A DNA stretch of 8,819 nucleotides, taken from Deltaproteobacteria bacterium (GTDB taxonomy: Bacteria > Desulfobacterota > Desulfobacteria > Desulfobacterales > JAFDCJ01). Positions 1-5,239 of this stretch are shown piece by piece. The stretch's first letter is position 1, and each line of letters opens with the position of its first letter. The position numbers were made by a program, and so were the translations under genes. The notes beneath the pieces are model-generated. The model worked only from the letters and a program-made list of their open reading frames with translations, was not told where the DNA came from and did no database searches. The stretch covers positions 1-8,819 of the forward strand of contig JAJRVC010000201.1 of NCBI GenBank assembly GCA_024277475.1. The letters are read 5' to 3'.

Positions 1-802
1 CCTTATCCCTCAGCCCCGGAATGGTCTTTTTTTCGGGTTTGCAGAATATCATAAAAAATCCCCAGAGCAGGAAGGTCATTAACCAGCCGACGGGGAACAT
101 ATACCAGGTCAATTGAAAGAATGAGATGTCCTGGCCGGCGATATCTTTGTAAAATCCCAGAGCCACTGCCCCGCGGGCGGCCCCCAGCAAGGTGACGATA
201 CTGCCGGCGCCGGCGATGTAGGCCATCCCCATAAACAGGCCTTTGCCGAATTTGGTCTTTTTGTCGCCTTCGCCGTACAGTGCATAAATTGAAATGAGCA
301 GGGGGTAGATGGTGGCCGCCACCGCCGTATGGGCCATGATGTGGGTCAGGGCTGCAGTGACCACAAAGCATCCCAGATAGATCATGCTGGTTTTTTCACC
401 GACGACAATCAGCATTTTATATGCCAGGCGTTTGGTCAGCCCAGTTTTGGTGAATACCAGGCCGATCATGATCGAAGCAAAGATAAACATAACGGAGGGC
501 ACCATGAAATCCGTAAAGGCGTCCCGCGCCGGGCGAATGAGGAACATAGCTTGAAGAACGCCGATGGCCAGGCTGGTGATCCCGATGGGCACCACTTCGA
601 AGACCCACCAGGTGCCGGCCAGCAAAAATACAGCAATGGCCCCCTTGGCCTCCCGGCTCAGCGGAAAATTCTTACCCATGGGATCTACTGCATCGGGCCA
701 GGCCGGTGCCCAATAAACCACTGCAAAGAGGATAACGCCAAGGAAAAGGTATCCCATCTTTTTCCAGTCGATATTCGCTGTTGCACCCCTATAATCACTC
801 AT
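1..802 (-). CDS. DASS/SLC13-family divalent anion:sodium symporter, N-terminal part
   Basis: This is a partial inner-membrane transporter: 267 residues are visible and the frame is still open at the left edge. It has no stop codon in the window. The start is ATG at 802-800, with AGGAGG nine bases upstream. Hydrophobic segments lie near residues 17-34, 52-82, 101-117, 137-175, 188-217 and 229-254. Residues 102-131 (PSVMFIFASIMIGLVF, then KTGLTKRLAYKML) resemble the DASS region before the first re-entrant hairpin. AHT at 157-159 sits where family members carry the first SNT motif that binds sodium and substrate. AGAGSIVTLLGAARG at 197-211 matches the following glycine-rich stretch. Known members import sulfate, succinate, malate or tartrate with sodium. 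The AHT variant means the substrate cannot be named. It lies 78 bp downstream of the CBS gene and is probably co-transcribed with it. The family is well supported; the substrate is unknown. Confidence 0.88.
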   Translation of the reverse strand, partial: MSDYRGATANIDWKKMGYLFLGVILFAVVYWAPAWPDAVDPMGKNFPLSREAKGAIAVFLLAGTWWVFEVVPIGITSLAIGVLQAMFLIRPARDAFTDFMVPSVMFIFASIMIGLVFTKTGLTKRLAYKMLIVVGEKTSMIYLGCFVVTAALTHIMAHTAVAATIYPLLISIYALYGEGDKKTKFGKGLFMGMAYIAGAGSIVTLLGAARGAVALGFYKDIAGQDISFFQLTWYMFPVGWLMTFLLWGFFMIFCKPEKKTIPGLRDK

Positions 803-811
803 TAACACTCG

Positions 812-817
812 CCTCCT
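812..817 (-). promoter_or_regulatory. Ribosome binding site of the DASS transporter
   Basis: A perfect AGGAGG lies nine bases before the ATG at 802-800. It fixes the start of the truncated transporter and shows that this frame, rather than the opposing frame over the same stretch, is translated. Confidence 0.85.
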
Positions 818-880
818 CTATTCTGTGAAATTGCCGCATGAGCTGTTTGAATATCTTTGAGATCCAGCTGACGATATTCT

Positions 881-1438
881 TTAAAAAGAAGCCTTCATTG
901 CATGGAAAACGGCTGCGAACACGTCGGTCTGACGCAGTATACCCACAATTTCTTTCCCGTGGGTTACCAGAAGGGACTGATGATTTCCCACGATAAGCTG
1001 ATGAATGGCGACGTCCAGCGATGCATCTTTGGAAATATATTCGCCTTCGGTGGGTGTTTTCATAAATTTCTTGACGTTTTGCCTGCCGGCCCTGCGGCAG
1101 ATGTCCTCCAAAGGGCCGGCAAAGAGGTGATAATCCTCCAATATCGATTTTGCGAATTGTTTGGTAAATCCATAGCGATGCAACCCCTCTCCCTGAATCA
1201 TTTCCTGATATTTGGGTTCCAGGGCTCCGAGCACATCCAGTTGGCTGAGTTTGCCGACGACATTCCCTTTTTTGTCGAGTATCAGGATTGCCCTGTGGCG
1301 GTAGCGGGTATGTTTGTCCTCAAAATTCTCCTGGGCTTTTTCCAAAGACAGGACAGCTTCGTAGAGGGTAGCGTCTTCGGACACCGTTGCATATTCCGAA
1401 AGCGGTACCATCAAATCATTGACTGTGTAGGATTTCAC
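881..1438 (-). CDS. Two-CBS-domain protein, probable nucleotide-sensing regulator
   Basis: This is a soluble 185-residue protein made of a CBS pair (Bateman module). CBS1 covers about residues 1-75: it opens KSYTVNDLMVPLSEYATV and ends in the typical GNVVGKLSQLDVLGAL. CBS2 covers about 119-185: VKKFMKTP at the front and GKEIVGILRQTDVFAAVF at the end. The 40 or so residues between them (EPKYQEMIQGEGLHRYGF and onward) form a basic, helical linker longer than usual. The start is GTG, chosen because AGGAGG lies five bases upstream. CBS pairs in this family commonly bind AMP, ADP, ATP or S-adenosylmethionine. No enzyme domain is attached. The transporter gene follows 78 bp downstream, so control of that transporter or of its expression by energy state is a reasonable inference. 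The gap between them holds only a weak 7-bp inverted repeat (849-855 with 873-879). Confidence 0.9.
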   Translation of the reverse strand: MKSYTVNDLMVPLSEYATVSEDATLYEAVLSLEKAQENFEDKHTRYRHRAILILDKKGNVVGKLSQLDVLGALEPKYQEMIQGEGLHRYGFTKQFAKSILEDYHLFAGPLEDICRRAGRQNVKKFMKTPTEGEYISKDASLDVAIHQLIVGNHQSLLVTHGKEIVGILRQTDVFAAVFHAMKASF

Positions 1439-1443
1439 TGCAA

Positions 1444-1449
1444 CCTCCT
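1444..1449 (-). promoter_or_regulatory. Ribosome binding site deciding a GTG start
   Basis: AGGAGG lies five bases before the GTG at 1438-1436. No ATG is available near the start of the first CBS domain, and this site supports GTG as the true initiation codon. Confidence 0.8.
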
Positions 1450-1493
1450 AACCCGGACAAGCCGGAATTGAATATTGACGATTTATGGTATCG

Positions 1494-1541
1494 CTTCAGG
1501 CTTCGCCTTCGGCTACGACCCGACAGGTCGCTCTGTCTTTT
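1494..1541. repeat. Spacer module A, copy 1 (direct repeat of 2109-2156)
   Basis: This is a 48-bp element with only two mismatches to the copy at 2109-2156. It begins CTTCAGGCTTCGCCTTCGG. It contains AGGC-TTC-GCCT (1498-1508) and CGACC-CGACA-GGTCG (1516-1530) as small potential hairpins. On the plus strand it ends in a terminator-like stem GACAGG-TCGC-TCTGTC (1522-1537) followed by TTTT. An AT-rich tail containing CTATTTAAAAT (1542-1552) recurs exactly at 2066-2076, suggesting a third, decayed copy. Confidence 0.85.
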
Positions 1542-1571
1542 CTATTTAAAATCGATAGAATCCCTAAAATC

Positions 1572-1591
1572 CTGAAACCTGACGCTTTCAG
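1572..1591. other. Short hairpin in the spacer
   Basis: CTGAAA (1572-1577) and TTTCAG (1586-1591) form a perfect 6-bp inverted repeat with an 8-base loop. No T-run follows on either strand, so it is not a good terminator. Its role is unknown. Confidence 0.35.
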
Positions 1592-1597
1592 TTCCTT

Positions 1598-1609
1598 ACA
1601 ACATGTTGT
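1598..1609. promoter_or_regulatory. Perfect 12-bp palindrome, possible operator
   Basis: ACAACATGTTGT is an exact palindrome and stands in non-repetitive sequence, about 160 bp upstream of the CBS gene start. A dimeric repressor or activator could bind here, but the symmetry does not extend further and no second copy was seen in the spacer. This is a weak call. Confidence 0.25.
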
Positions 1610-1700
1610 CAGATAAAGGTCACTAAAAGCATGCTCAGAATAAAATTTTGGTCTATTTATCATAATTTGAAATCAGTGCATAGACTTTTCGAAACGAGGA

Positions 1701-1910
1701 GGGGTTCAGGGGTTCTGGGTTCAAGGGTTCAGGGTTTAGGGTTCAAGGGTTCAAGGGTTCTGGGTTCAGGGGTTCAAGGGTTCAGGGGTTCAGGGTTCAA
1801 GGGTTCAGGGGTTCAGGGGTTCAGGGTTCAGGGTTCAGGGTTTAGGGTTCAAGGGTTCAAGGGTTGTGGGTTCAGGGTTGTGGGTTCAGGGTTCAAGGTT
1901 CATAGGTTCA
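1701..1910 (+). repeat. Telomere-like (G)GGTTCA tandem array with G-quadruplex potential
   Basis: About 28 units of 7 or 8 bases follow one another without interruption. The core unit is GGGTTCA, with an extra G or A in front of many units and variants GGGTTTA, GGGTTCT and GGGTTGT. Nearly every unit starts with a run of three or four G. The plus strand therefore satisfies the four-G-tract quadruplex rule many times, most regularly around 1815-1850, where GGG tracts are separated by only four bases. The array ends in a small hairpin, GGTTCA-GCGT-TGAACC (1905-1920). The mixture of 7- and 8-base units is what slipped-strand copying would leave. Confidence 0.92.
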
Positions 1911-1920
1911 GCGTTGAACC
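1905..1920. other. Hairpin closing the G-rich array
   Basis: GGTTCA (1905-1910) and TGAACC (1915-1920) are perfect inverted arms around GCGT. The last array unit supplies the left arm, and the right arm is a single inverted unit, so the array switches orientation at its end. Confidence 0.5.
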
Positions 1921-1929
1921 CTCGTGTGA

Positions 1930-1953
1930 AACTACACCAAAACGGCACGGTTT
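1930..1953. repeat. Spacer module B, copy 1 (direct repeat of 2274-2297)
   Basis: This is a 24-bp element, AACTACRCCAAAAYGGCACG followed by GTTT, with two mismatches between its copies. Copy 1 has A and C at the ambiguous places. It lies just after the G-rich array, as copy 2 lies just after a heptamer array. Confidence 0.75.
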
Positions 1954-2004
1954 ATAGATGATTAAACTGGCCGCGTTGGCAGCCGGCCGGGACAGTGAAT
2001 TTTT

Positions 2005-2046
2005 CGAACGTCGAACATCGAACGCCCAACGTCGAACGTCGAATAT
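2005..2046. repeat. Six-unit heptamer array, orientation 1 (CGAACGT type)
   Basis: Six consecutive 7-base units: CGAACGT, CGAACAT, CGAACGC, CCAACGT, CGAACGT, CGAATAT. Read on the other strand this is the same cycle as the array at 2178-2219, so the two form inverted arrays separated by about 130 bp. Confidence 0.85.
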
Positions 2047-2108
2047 TGATGACGCTACGCTTTATCTATTTAAAATAAACGAACCGCAGAATTTCGAAAA
2101 TTGAATCA

Positions 2109-2156
2109 CTTCAGGCTTCGCCTTCGGCTACGAACCGACAGGTTGCTCTGTCTTTT
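2109..2156. repeat. Spacer module A, copy 2 (direct repeat of 1494-1541)
   Basis: The element is 46/48 identical to copy 1. Its terminator-like stem GACAGG-TTGC-TCTGTC (2137-2152) is intact, since one of the two substitutions falls in the loop, and it is followed by six T (2153-2158) on the plus strand. No plus-strand gene precedes it, so if it works as a terminator it would stop antisense transcription. Confidence 0.85.
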
Positions 2157-2177
2157 TTAAATTGGCAGAATACATTA

Positions 2178-2219
2178 TTCGATGTTCGACGTTCAATGTT
2201 CGATGTTCGACGTTCATCA
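2178..2219. repeat. Six-unit heptamer array, orientation 2 (TTCGACG type)
   Basis: Six consecutive 7-base units: TTCGATG, TTCGACG, TTCAATG, TTCGATG, TTCGACG, TTCATCA. It has the same number of units as the array at 2005-2046 and is inverted relative to it. The arms can pair over roughly 35 bases with mismatches. Confidence 0.85.
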
Positions 2220-2273
2220 GATTCTTTTCTGATCAGACTGGCGGTTTTTTGGCCAGAGGCCCTGCTTATATGT

Positions 2274-2297
2274 AACTACGCCAAAATGGCACGGTTT
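2274..2297. repeat. Spacer module B, copy 2 (direct repeat of 1930-1953)
   Basis: The element is 22/24 identical to copy 1. It begins only 12 bases beyond the stop codon of the response-regulator gene, so it will be in that gene's 3' untranslated RNA. Here the centre can form GCCA-AAA-TGGC (2280-2290), a pairing lost in copy 1. Confidence 0.75.
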
Positions 2298-2309
2298 CTT
2301 TATTGCGTA

Positions 2310-2702
2310 TCAGGTGTCAGCACCGCCAAAATTCTTTTTGCCCCGGGCTTTGGCGTCTTCGATTTTTTGGATGAGGAGATTTAAATCGGCTGGTTTTTCG
2401 AGGACATCCAGGGCACCAAGCTTTATGGCCTCGATGCATTTTTCCGCCGGCACGTCACCGGTAAGCAGGATTATTTTTACTTCCGGCTTGTTTTTTTTTA
2501 GCAGTTTCAGTGCTTTTAAACCGTCCATCGCCGGCATCATCAAATCCATAATGACGGCCTGGAAGGAACCTTGCACCACCATTTTGACGGCATCCTCGGC
2601 CGAAGTAGTGGTGGTCACATCCATTCCCCTGGCACGGATGCGCTCGGCCATGATATCTAAATAATCCTTTTCGTCGTCAACCAGCAACACACGGGTTTTC
2701 AT
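2310..2702 (-). CDS. Single-domain response regulator (CheY/Spo0F type)
   Basis: The protein has 130 residues, almost all one receiver domain. The acidic pocket is D9-D10-E11 in VLLVDDEKDY. The phospho-acceptor is D53 in AVIMDLMMPAMDG, the switch threonine is T81 in IILLTGD, and the conserved lysine is K103 in LEKPAD. All key residues are present, so it should accept phosphate. A short tail follows (KARGKKNFGGADT), with no DNA-binding or enzyme domain, so it should act through protein contacts or pass phosphate on. The ATG at 2702 directly follows the stop codon of the preceding gene (TAGATG), with AGGGGG five bases upstream, which implies translational coupling. The likely partners are the two upstream kinase genes. 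The family is certain; the output is unknown. Confidence 0.95.
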   Translation of the reverse strand: MKTRVLLVDDEKDYLDIMAERIRARGMDVTTTTSAEDAVKMVVQGSFQAVIMDLMMPAMDGLKALKLLKKNKPEVKIILLTGDVPAEKCIEAIKLGALDVLEKPADLNLLIQKIEDAKARGKKNFGGADT

Positions 2703-3404
2703 CTATTCCCCCTTTTTTTGACCGTGAACGCCTCCCCCCGGTTTGGTAAACGAGTCGGATAACTTTAAAACAATTTCTCCGGCGACGGGGTCCACCGTCA
2801 GGTCCGCCTCAAGCAGGTCGAGCAGGCTTTTCTCCCGTTCGGAGGGAAACGATTTCAGCACTGCATCCGGGAGACCTGCGAGCTGTCTGAACTTGATTTT
2901 GGCGCCGTTTTCTGTTTGTTCAGTGGCCAGTTCAACCTGTTTTATTTCGCCGCCGGCGTCCATGGCAAACTCCAGGCACAACCAGAGAAGATTTATCAGG
3001 AAAAATGGAGACGTTCTTATTGTGACAGGATTTTCAGATAAATTCGGCTCCACCGTTACGGTTCGCATAGCGGTGAGCCTGGCAGTCAGGGCTATGAATA
3101 ATTCGATGATTTTATTCACTTCAACAGCTGCGATGGTACTATCGATACTGTGGGCGAGGCGATTCATGCTTTTAATTATCTCATCCCCTCGGCTGACATG
3201 ATTCATCACCGTTGCCGCCATTTTTTTCAGGCGAGCCGGATCAATCGGTATCCCCCGGTCTGCCATTAAAGTGAAGTCTTCCAAGAGGCCGGCATTTTCA
3301 TTGATAATTCCCAGCACGTTTTTTATTTCGTGGGATATGGATGCGGACATCCTGCCATAGAACTGCAGACCCGTTTCTGCGATGATATTCGGTTTAATAC
3401 TCAT
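2703..3404 (-). CDS. Small soluble histidine-kinase-like protein with degenerate ATPase half
   Basis: The protein has 233 residues and no membrane segment. Residues 17-45 form a clear HisKA H-box: GRMSASISHEIKNVLGIINE, with the phosphorylatable H25 and E26 following it. A helical stretch then resembles the second dimerisation helix (about 60-90). The C-terminal half (about 110-225) has the length and rough pattern of a HATPase domain (FFLINLLWLCLEFAMDAGGE where the N-box should be). It lacks the N-box asparagine and shows no DxGxG and no GxGLGL box. It therefore probably cannot bind ATP in the usual way and may be a phosphotransfer or scaffold protein, comparable in design to ChpT-like HPt proteins. 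The start at ATG 3404 was chosen because AAAGGCGG lies eight bases upstream; ATG 3428, one base after the preceding stop, is the alternative. Its stop abuts the next gene's start. Confidence 0.82.
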   Translation of the reverse strand: MSIKPNIIAETGLQFYGRMSASISHEIKNVLGIINENAGLLEDFTLMADRGIPIDPARLKKMAATVMNHVSRGDEIIKSMNRLAHSIDSTIAAVEVNKIIELFIALTARLTAMRTVTVEPNLSENPVTIRTSPFFLINLLWLCLEFAMDAGGEIKQVELATEQTENGAKIKFRQLAGLPDAVLKSFPSEREKSLLDLLEADLTVDPVAGEIVLKLSDSFTKPGGGVHGQKKGE

Positions 3405-3412
3405 ACAAATCG

Positions 3413-3420
3413 CCGCCTTT
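3413..3420 (-). promoter_or_regulatory. Ribosome binding site favouring the start at 3404
   Basis: AAAGGCGG lies eight bases before the ATG at 3404-3402. The earlier ATG at 3428 has no such site but follows the upstream stop by one base, so it could be used by re-initiation and would add eight residues. Confidence 0.5.
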
Positions 3421-3429
3421 TTTTTCATA

Positions 3430-5160
3430 CTATTGCGATGCCTTTGGCCTTTCAAGGGGGATGCTGATATCAAAGCAGGTTCCACGGCCGATCTTACTTT
3501 CAACGCTGATGGTGCCCCCGATTTCCTGCACCAGGGCATAGGTGACCGCCAGACCGAGTCCTGTTCCGCTGTGACCGGTTTTAGAATAATAAAATGGTTC
3601 AAAAACGCGTTTCAGATCCGACTCCGAAATGCAGCGACCGTTATCCCTAAACGCAACCGAAATATAATCATCATTTTTTTTCGTGGCCGTAATTTCCAGA
3701 TGACCGCCGTCGCTCATGGCACCGATGGCACTGTTAAACAAATTGAAAAAAACCTGCTCCAGTTTGCCACGATCACTCTCAAACGGCGGGATGCCCTCCG
3801 ACACCGTTATCCCCACCGTTATCGATCTGAGTTCAGCCTCTTTGGATAGAACGCTTTTGACCTCATGGATGATTTCGCTCAGGTCGATGGCCTGGATGCT
3901 CAGATTGAGATGGCGCGCAAAATTCAACAGGTCCCTGGTTACCTTTGCGCAGCGCTGTACCGTGGAAATAACCGAATCCACAAGCCCGACAAGCTTGGGA
4001 TCTTGGGCGTAGGTGTCGGACAACGTGAATATATCCCGGATGTGTCCGGCCTTTTCATTTATGATGGCCAGCGGATTGTTAATTTCATGGGCCACGCCGG
4101 AAGCCAGTCGTCCCAAAGAGACCATCTTGTTAGCGTATTCCATCTGATGCAGTGTGTCGACCCGTTCCTGGTCGGCTTCGTGGACTTGGTTGACCAGATG
4201 CGTGGCAACCCCGAGCGTAACCAACAGGATCATAATGATGCTGGCCGCCAGAATTCCCGTAAATGCCCAGGTCGTTTTATACCAGGGCTGAATACGTTCG
4301 CTTTGTTCCTGGATTATCATCAGAATATAGGGGCTATCCGGTATATGGGCATAACCGATAATGATTCGATCGTTTTTATCACTGATGCTTTCAAAAACCC
4401 GCGCCTTGGTTGAGTACTGCGGAACCGCCAGCGAAATTTTATTAAAGACCGGTCCATAATAACGGGAAGGAGTCTGCAACACACCCTGACGGTTGATAAT
4501 AAAAAGATCTCCCTTGGCACCCACGTCAATTTGGGAGATGGATTCCGTGAGCTGTTCCGGCTTAAGGACCGCATGCAGGACGAAAAAGGAGTCGTCCGTC
4601 AATTCGCATTTGATCGCTAAATCGACATGGGGTTCGTTGCGCGGTCCCGTGACCAATTCACTGACATAGACACCACGGATCAGAACTTCACGAAACCAGG
4701 GTAGCTGCTTGTAATCCAGGCCTTTCATTTGATGCGAACCAGCATGGGATATCTGCTTCCCGCTGCTGTCAATAACACCCAAAGCGATGAAACCGCCAAA
4801 CCGTTTATTGAGATTCTGCAGAATATCGGCCAGACGGGCAGGGTCCATCAAAGTTTTGAGCCTATGATCATGGGCAATAAAATCCAACACCGATCGGCGT
4901 TCGGTCAGAAACAAAGAAACCGATCGCCAGGAACTCGAAACAAGCTGGGAGGTGCGTAGCACAAGTTCCGACTCAATGGTTTCCATGGTAAGCCGGTATC
5001 CGGAAAAAGCCCAAATGATTAAGGGCACGAGTGCTACGGTCGCCGTCGCCAGAATCGCCCGCTTCCAAATACGCAGGAAATCGAAGTGGTGTTTGTACAG
5101 TCCGGCGGTGACATCTTTGTGATCAAGAAAACCGGGTTTCAGCTTTTTTAATAGGGACAT
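3430..5160 (-). CDS. Membrane sensor histidine kinase with periplasmic Cache-type domain
   Basis: The protein has 576 residues. Membrane segments at about 34-52 and 297-320 enclose a periplasmic domain (53-296). In it, PWFREVLIRGVYVSELVTG (154-172) followed by HVDLAIKCEL is typical of double-Cache ligand sensors. The cytoplasmic kinase core follows: H-box SLGRLASGVAHEINNPLAII with H358, N-box around FNLFNSA (472-478), G1 box DNGRCI (506-511), F-box FEPFYYSKTG (520-529) and G2 box GTGLGL (532-537). The core looks active, although the second glycine of the usual DxGxG is replaced by C510. No HAMP or PAS domain lies between the second membrane segment and the H-box, only a short coiled linker. 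Probable phosphate targets are the two receiver domains encoded beside it. ATG 5160 is the only reasonable start: an in-frame TAA lies one codon upstream and the next Met follows the first membrane segment. It has no Shine-Dalgarno site. The ligand is unknown; an anion is an attractive guess from the context. Confidence 0.95.
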   Translation of the reverse strand: MSLLKKLKPGFLDHKDVTAGLYKHHFDFLRIWKRAILATATVALVPLIIWAFSGYRLTMETIESELVLRTSQLVSSSWRSVSLFLTERRSVLDFIAHDHRLKTLMDPARLADILQNLNKRFGGFIALGVIDSSGKQISHAGSHQMKGLDYKQLPWFREVLIRGVYVSELVTGPRNEPHVDLAIKCELTDDSFFVLHAVLKPEQLTESISQIDVGAKGDLFIINRQGVLQTPSRYYGPVFNKISLAVPQYSTKARVFESISDKNDRIIIGYAHIPDSPYILMIIQEQSERIQPWYKTTWAFTGILAASIIMILLVTLGVATHLVNQVHEADQERVDTLHQMEYANKMVSLGRLASGVAHEINNPLAIINEKAGHIRDIFTLSDTYAQDPKLVGLVDSVISTVQRCAKVTRDLLNFARHLNLSIQAIDLSEIIHEVKSVLSKEAELRSITVGITVSEGIPPFESDRGKLEQVFFNLFNSAIGAMSDGGHLEITATKKNDDYISVAFRDNGRCISESDLKRVFEPFYYSKTGHSGTGLGLAVTYALVQEIGGTISVESKIGRGTCFDISIPLERPKASQ

Positions 5161-5165
5161 GTTTT

Positions 5166-5171
5166 ATTATA
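5166..5171 (-). promoter_or_regulatory. TATAAT box just before the kinase start, possible leaderless promoter
   Basis: A perfect TATAAT on the minus strand ends five bases before the ATG at 5160, which would place the transcript start at or next to the start codon. The region 17 bases upstream (GCTGAA) is a poor -35. The lack of any ribosome binding site for this gene fits a leaderless message, but coupling to the upstream gene is also possible. Confidence 0.3.
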
Positions 5172-5180
5172 GGTTGAGCG

Positions 5181-5208
5181 GTTCATTGTTCAGCGTTCCG
5201 GGTTGTAA
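5181..5208 (+). repeat. Four-unit GTT heptamer mini-array inside the operon
   Basis: Four consecutive 7-base units share a GTT(C) front: GTTCATT, GTTCAGC, GTTCCGG, GTTGTAA. They resemble the units of the arrays in the spacer 3 kb away and lie in the only sizeable gap of the five-gene cluster. Confidence 0.6.
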
Positions 5209-5228
5209 AAGCCCCGACATGGCTTTTA
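5206..5228 (-). terminator. Perfect 8-bp stem-loop between operon genes, possible attenuator
   Basis: TAAAAGCC (5206-5213) and GGCTTTTA (5221-5228) pair perfectly around a 7-base loop, 11 bases after the stop of the three-domain protein. In the transcript the stem ends in UUUUA, so the U-run is part of the stem and termination would be partial at best. It could instead set RNA stability between the transporter half and the kinase half of the operon. Confidence 0.4.
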
Positions 5229-5239
5229 TCAACAAATCT

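Larger units (their letters stand above)
1439..2309. other. Repeat-rich intergenic spacer without a gene
   Basis: About 870 bp lie between the end of the response-regulator gene and the start of the CBS gene, both read leftward. No frame here has the makeup of a normal protein. The longest plus-strand frame (1631-1957) simply translates the G-rich tandem array. The spacer is largely made of two modules present twice each, one long heptamer/octamer array and two short inverted heptamer arrays, described separately. The promoter of the CBS/transporter unit must lie somewhere here, but no convincing -35/-10 pair was found. Confidence 0.75.

Noticed and set aside
329..805. Plus-strand open frame opposite the DASS transporter
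   Set aside because: The minus-strand frame has clear membrane segments, a family pattern and AGGAGG before its ATG. The plus-strand protein is a low-hydrophobicity antisense product.
849..879. Inverted repeat GAATATC / GATATTC as a terminator between the CBS gene and the transporter
   Set aside because: Seven AT-rich pairs with a 17-base loop and no T-run make a very weak structure. The two genes are more likely co-transcribed.
902..1471. Plus-strand open frame of 189 residues opposite the CBS gene
   Set aside because: It is a shadow of the CBS gene. The minus strand shows two clean CBS domains and a strong ribosome binding site.
1631..1957. Open frame of 108 residues across the G-rich array
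   Set aside because: Its protein is only the translated tandem repeat (G, V, Q, F, K, S in cycles). There is no ribosome binding site or recognisable domain, and the 7/8-base mix shifts frame constantly.
1701..2219. CRISPR array
   Set aside because: The repeats are 7-8 bases and directly adjacent. There are no unique spacers of 30 bases or so and no cas genes nearby.
2240..2265. GGCC-AGA-GGCC hairpin as terminator of the five-gene operon
   Set aside because: Read in the operon's direction the 4-bp stem is followed by A residues rather than T, so it does not fit an intrinsic terminator.
2196..2384. Small plus-strand open frame at the spacer edge
   Set aside because: It starts inside a heptamer array and overlaps the end of the response regulator. 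No domain or ribosome binding site is visible.
3429..3602. Longer start for the small kinase-like protein at 3602
   Set aside because: It would overlap the sensor kinase gene by over 170 bases and add residues of no recognisable type. Starts at 3404 or 3428 fit the operon spacing.
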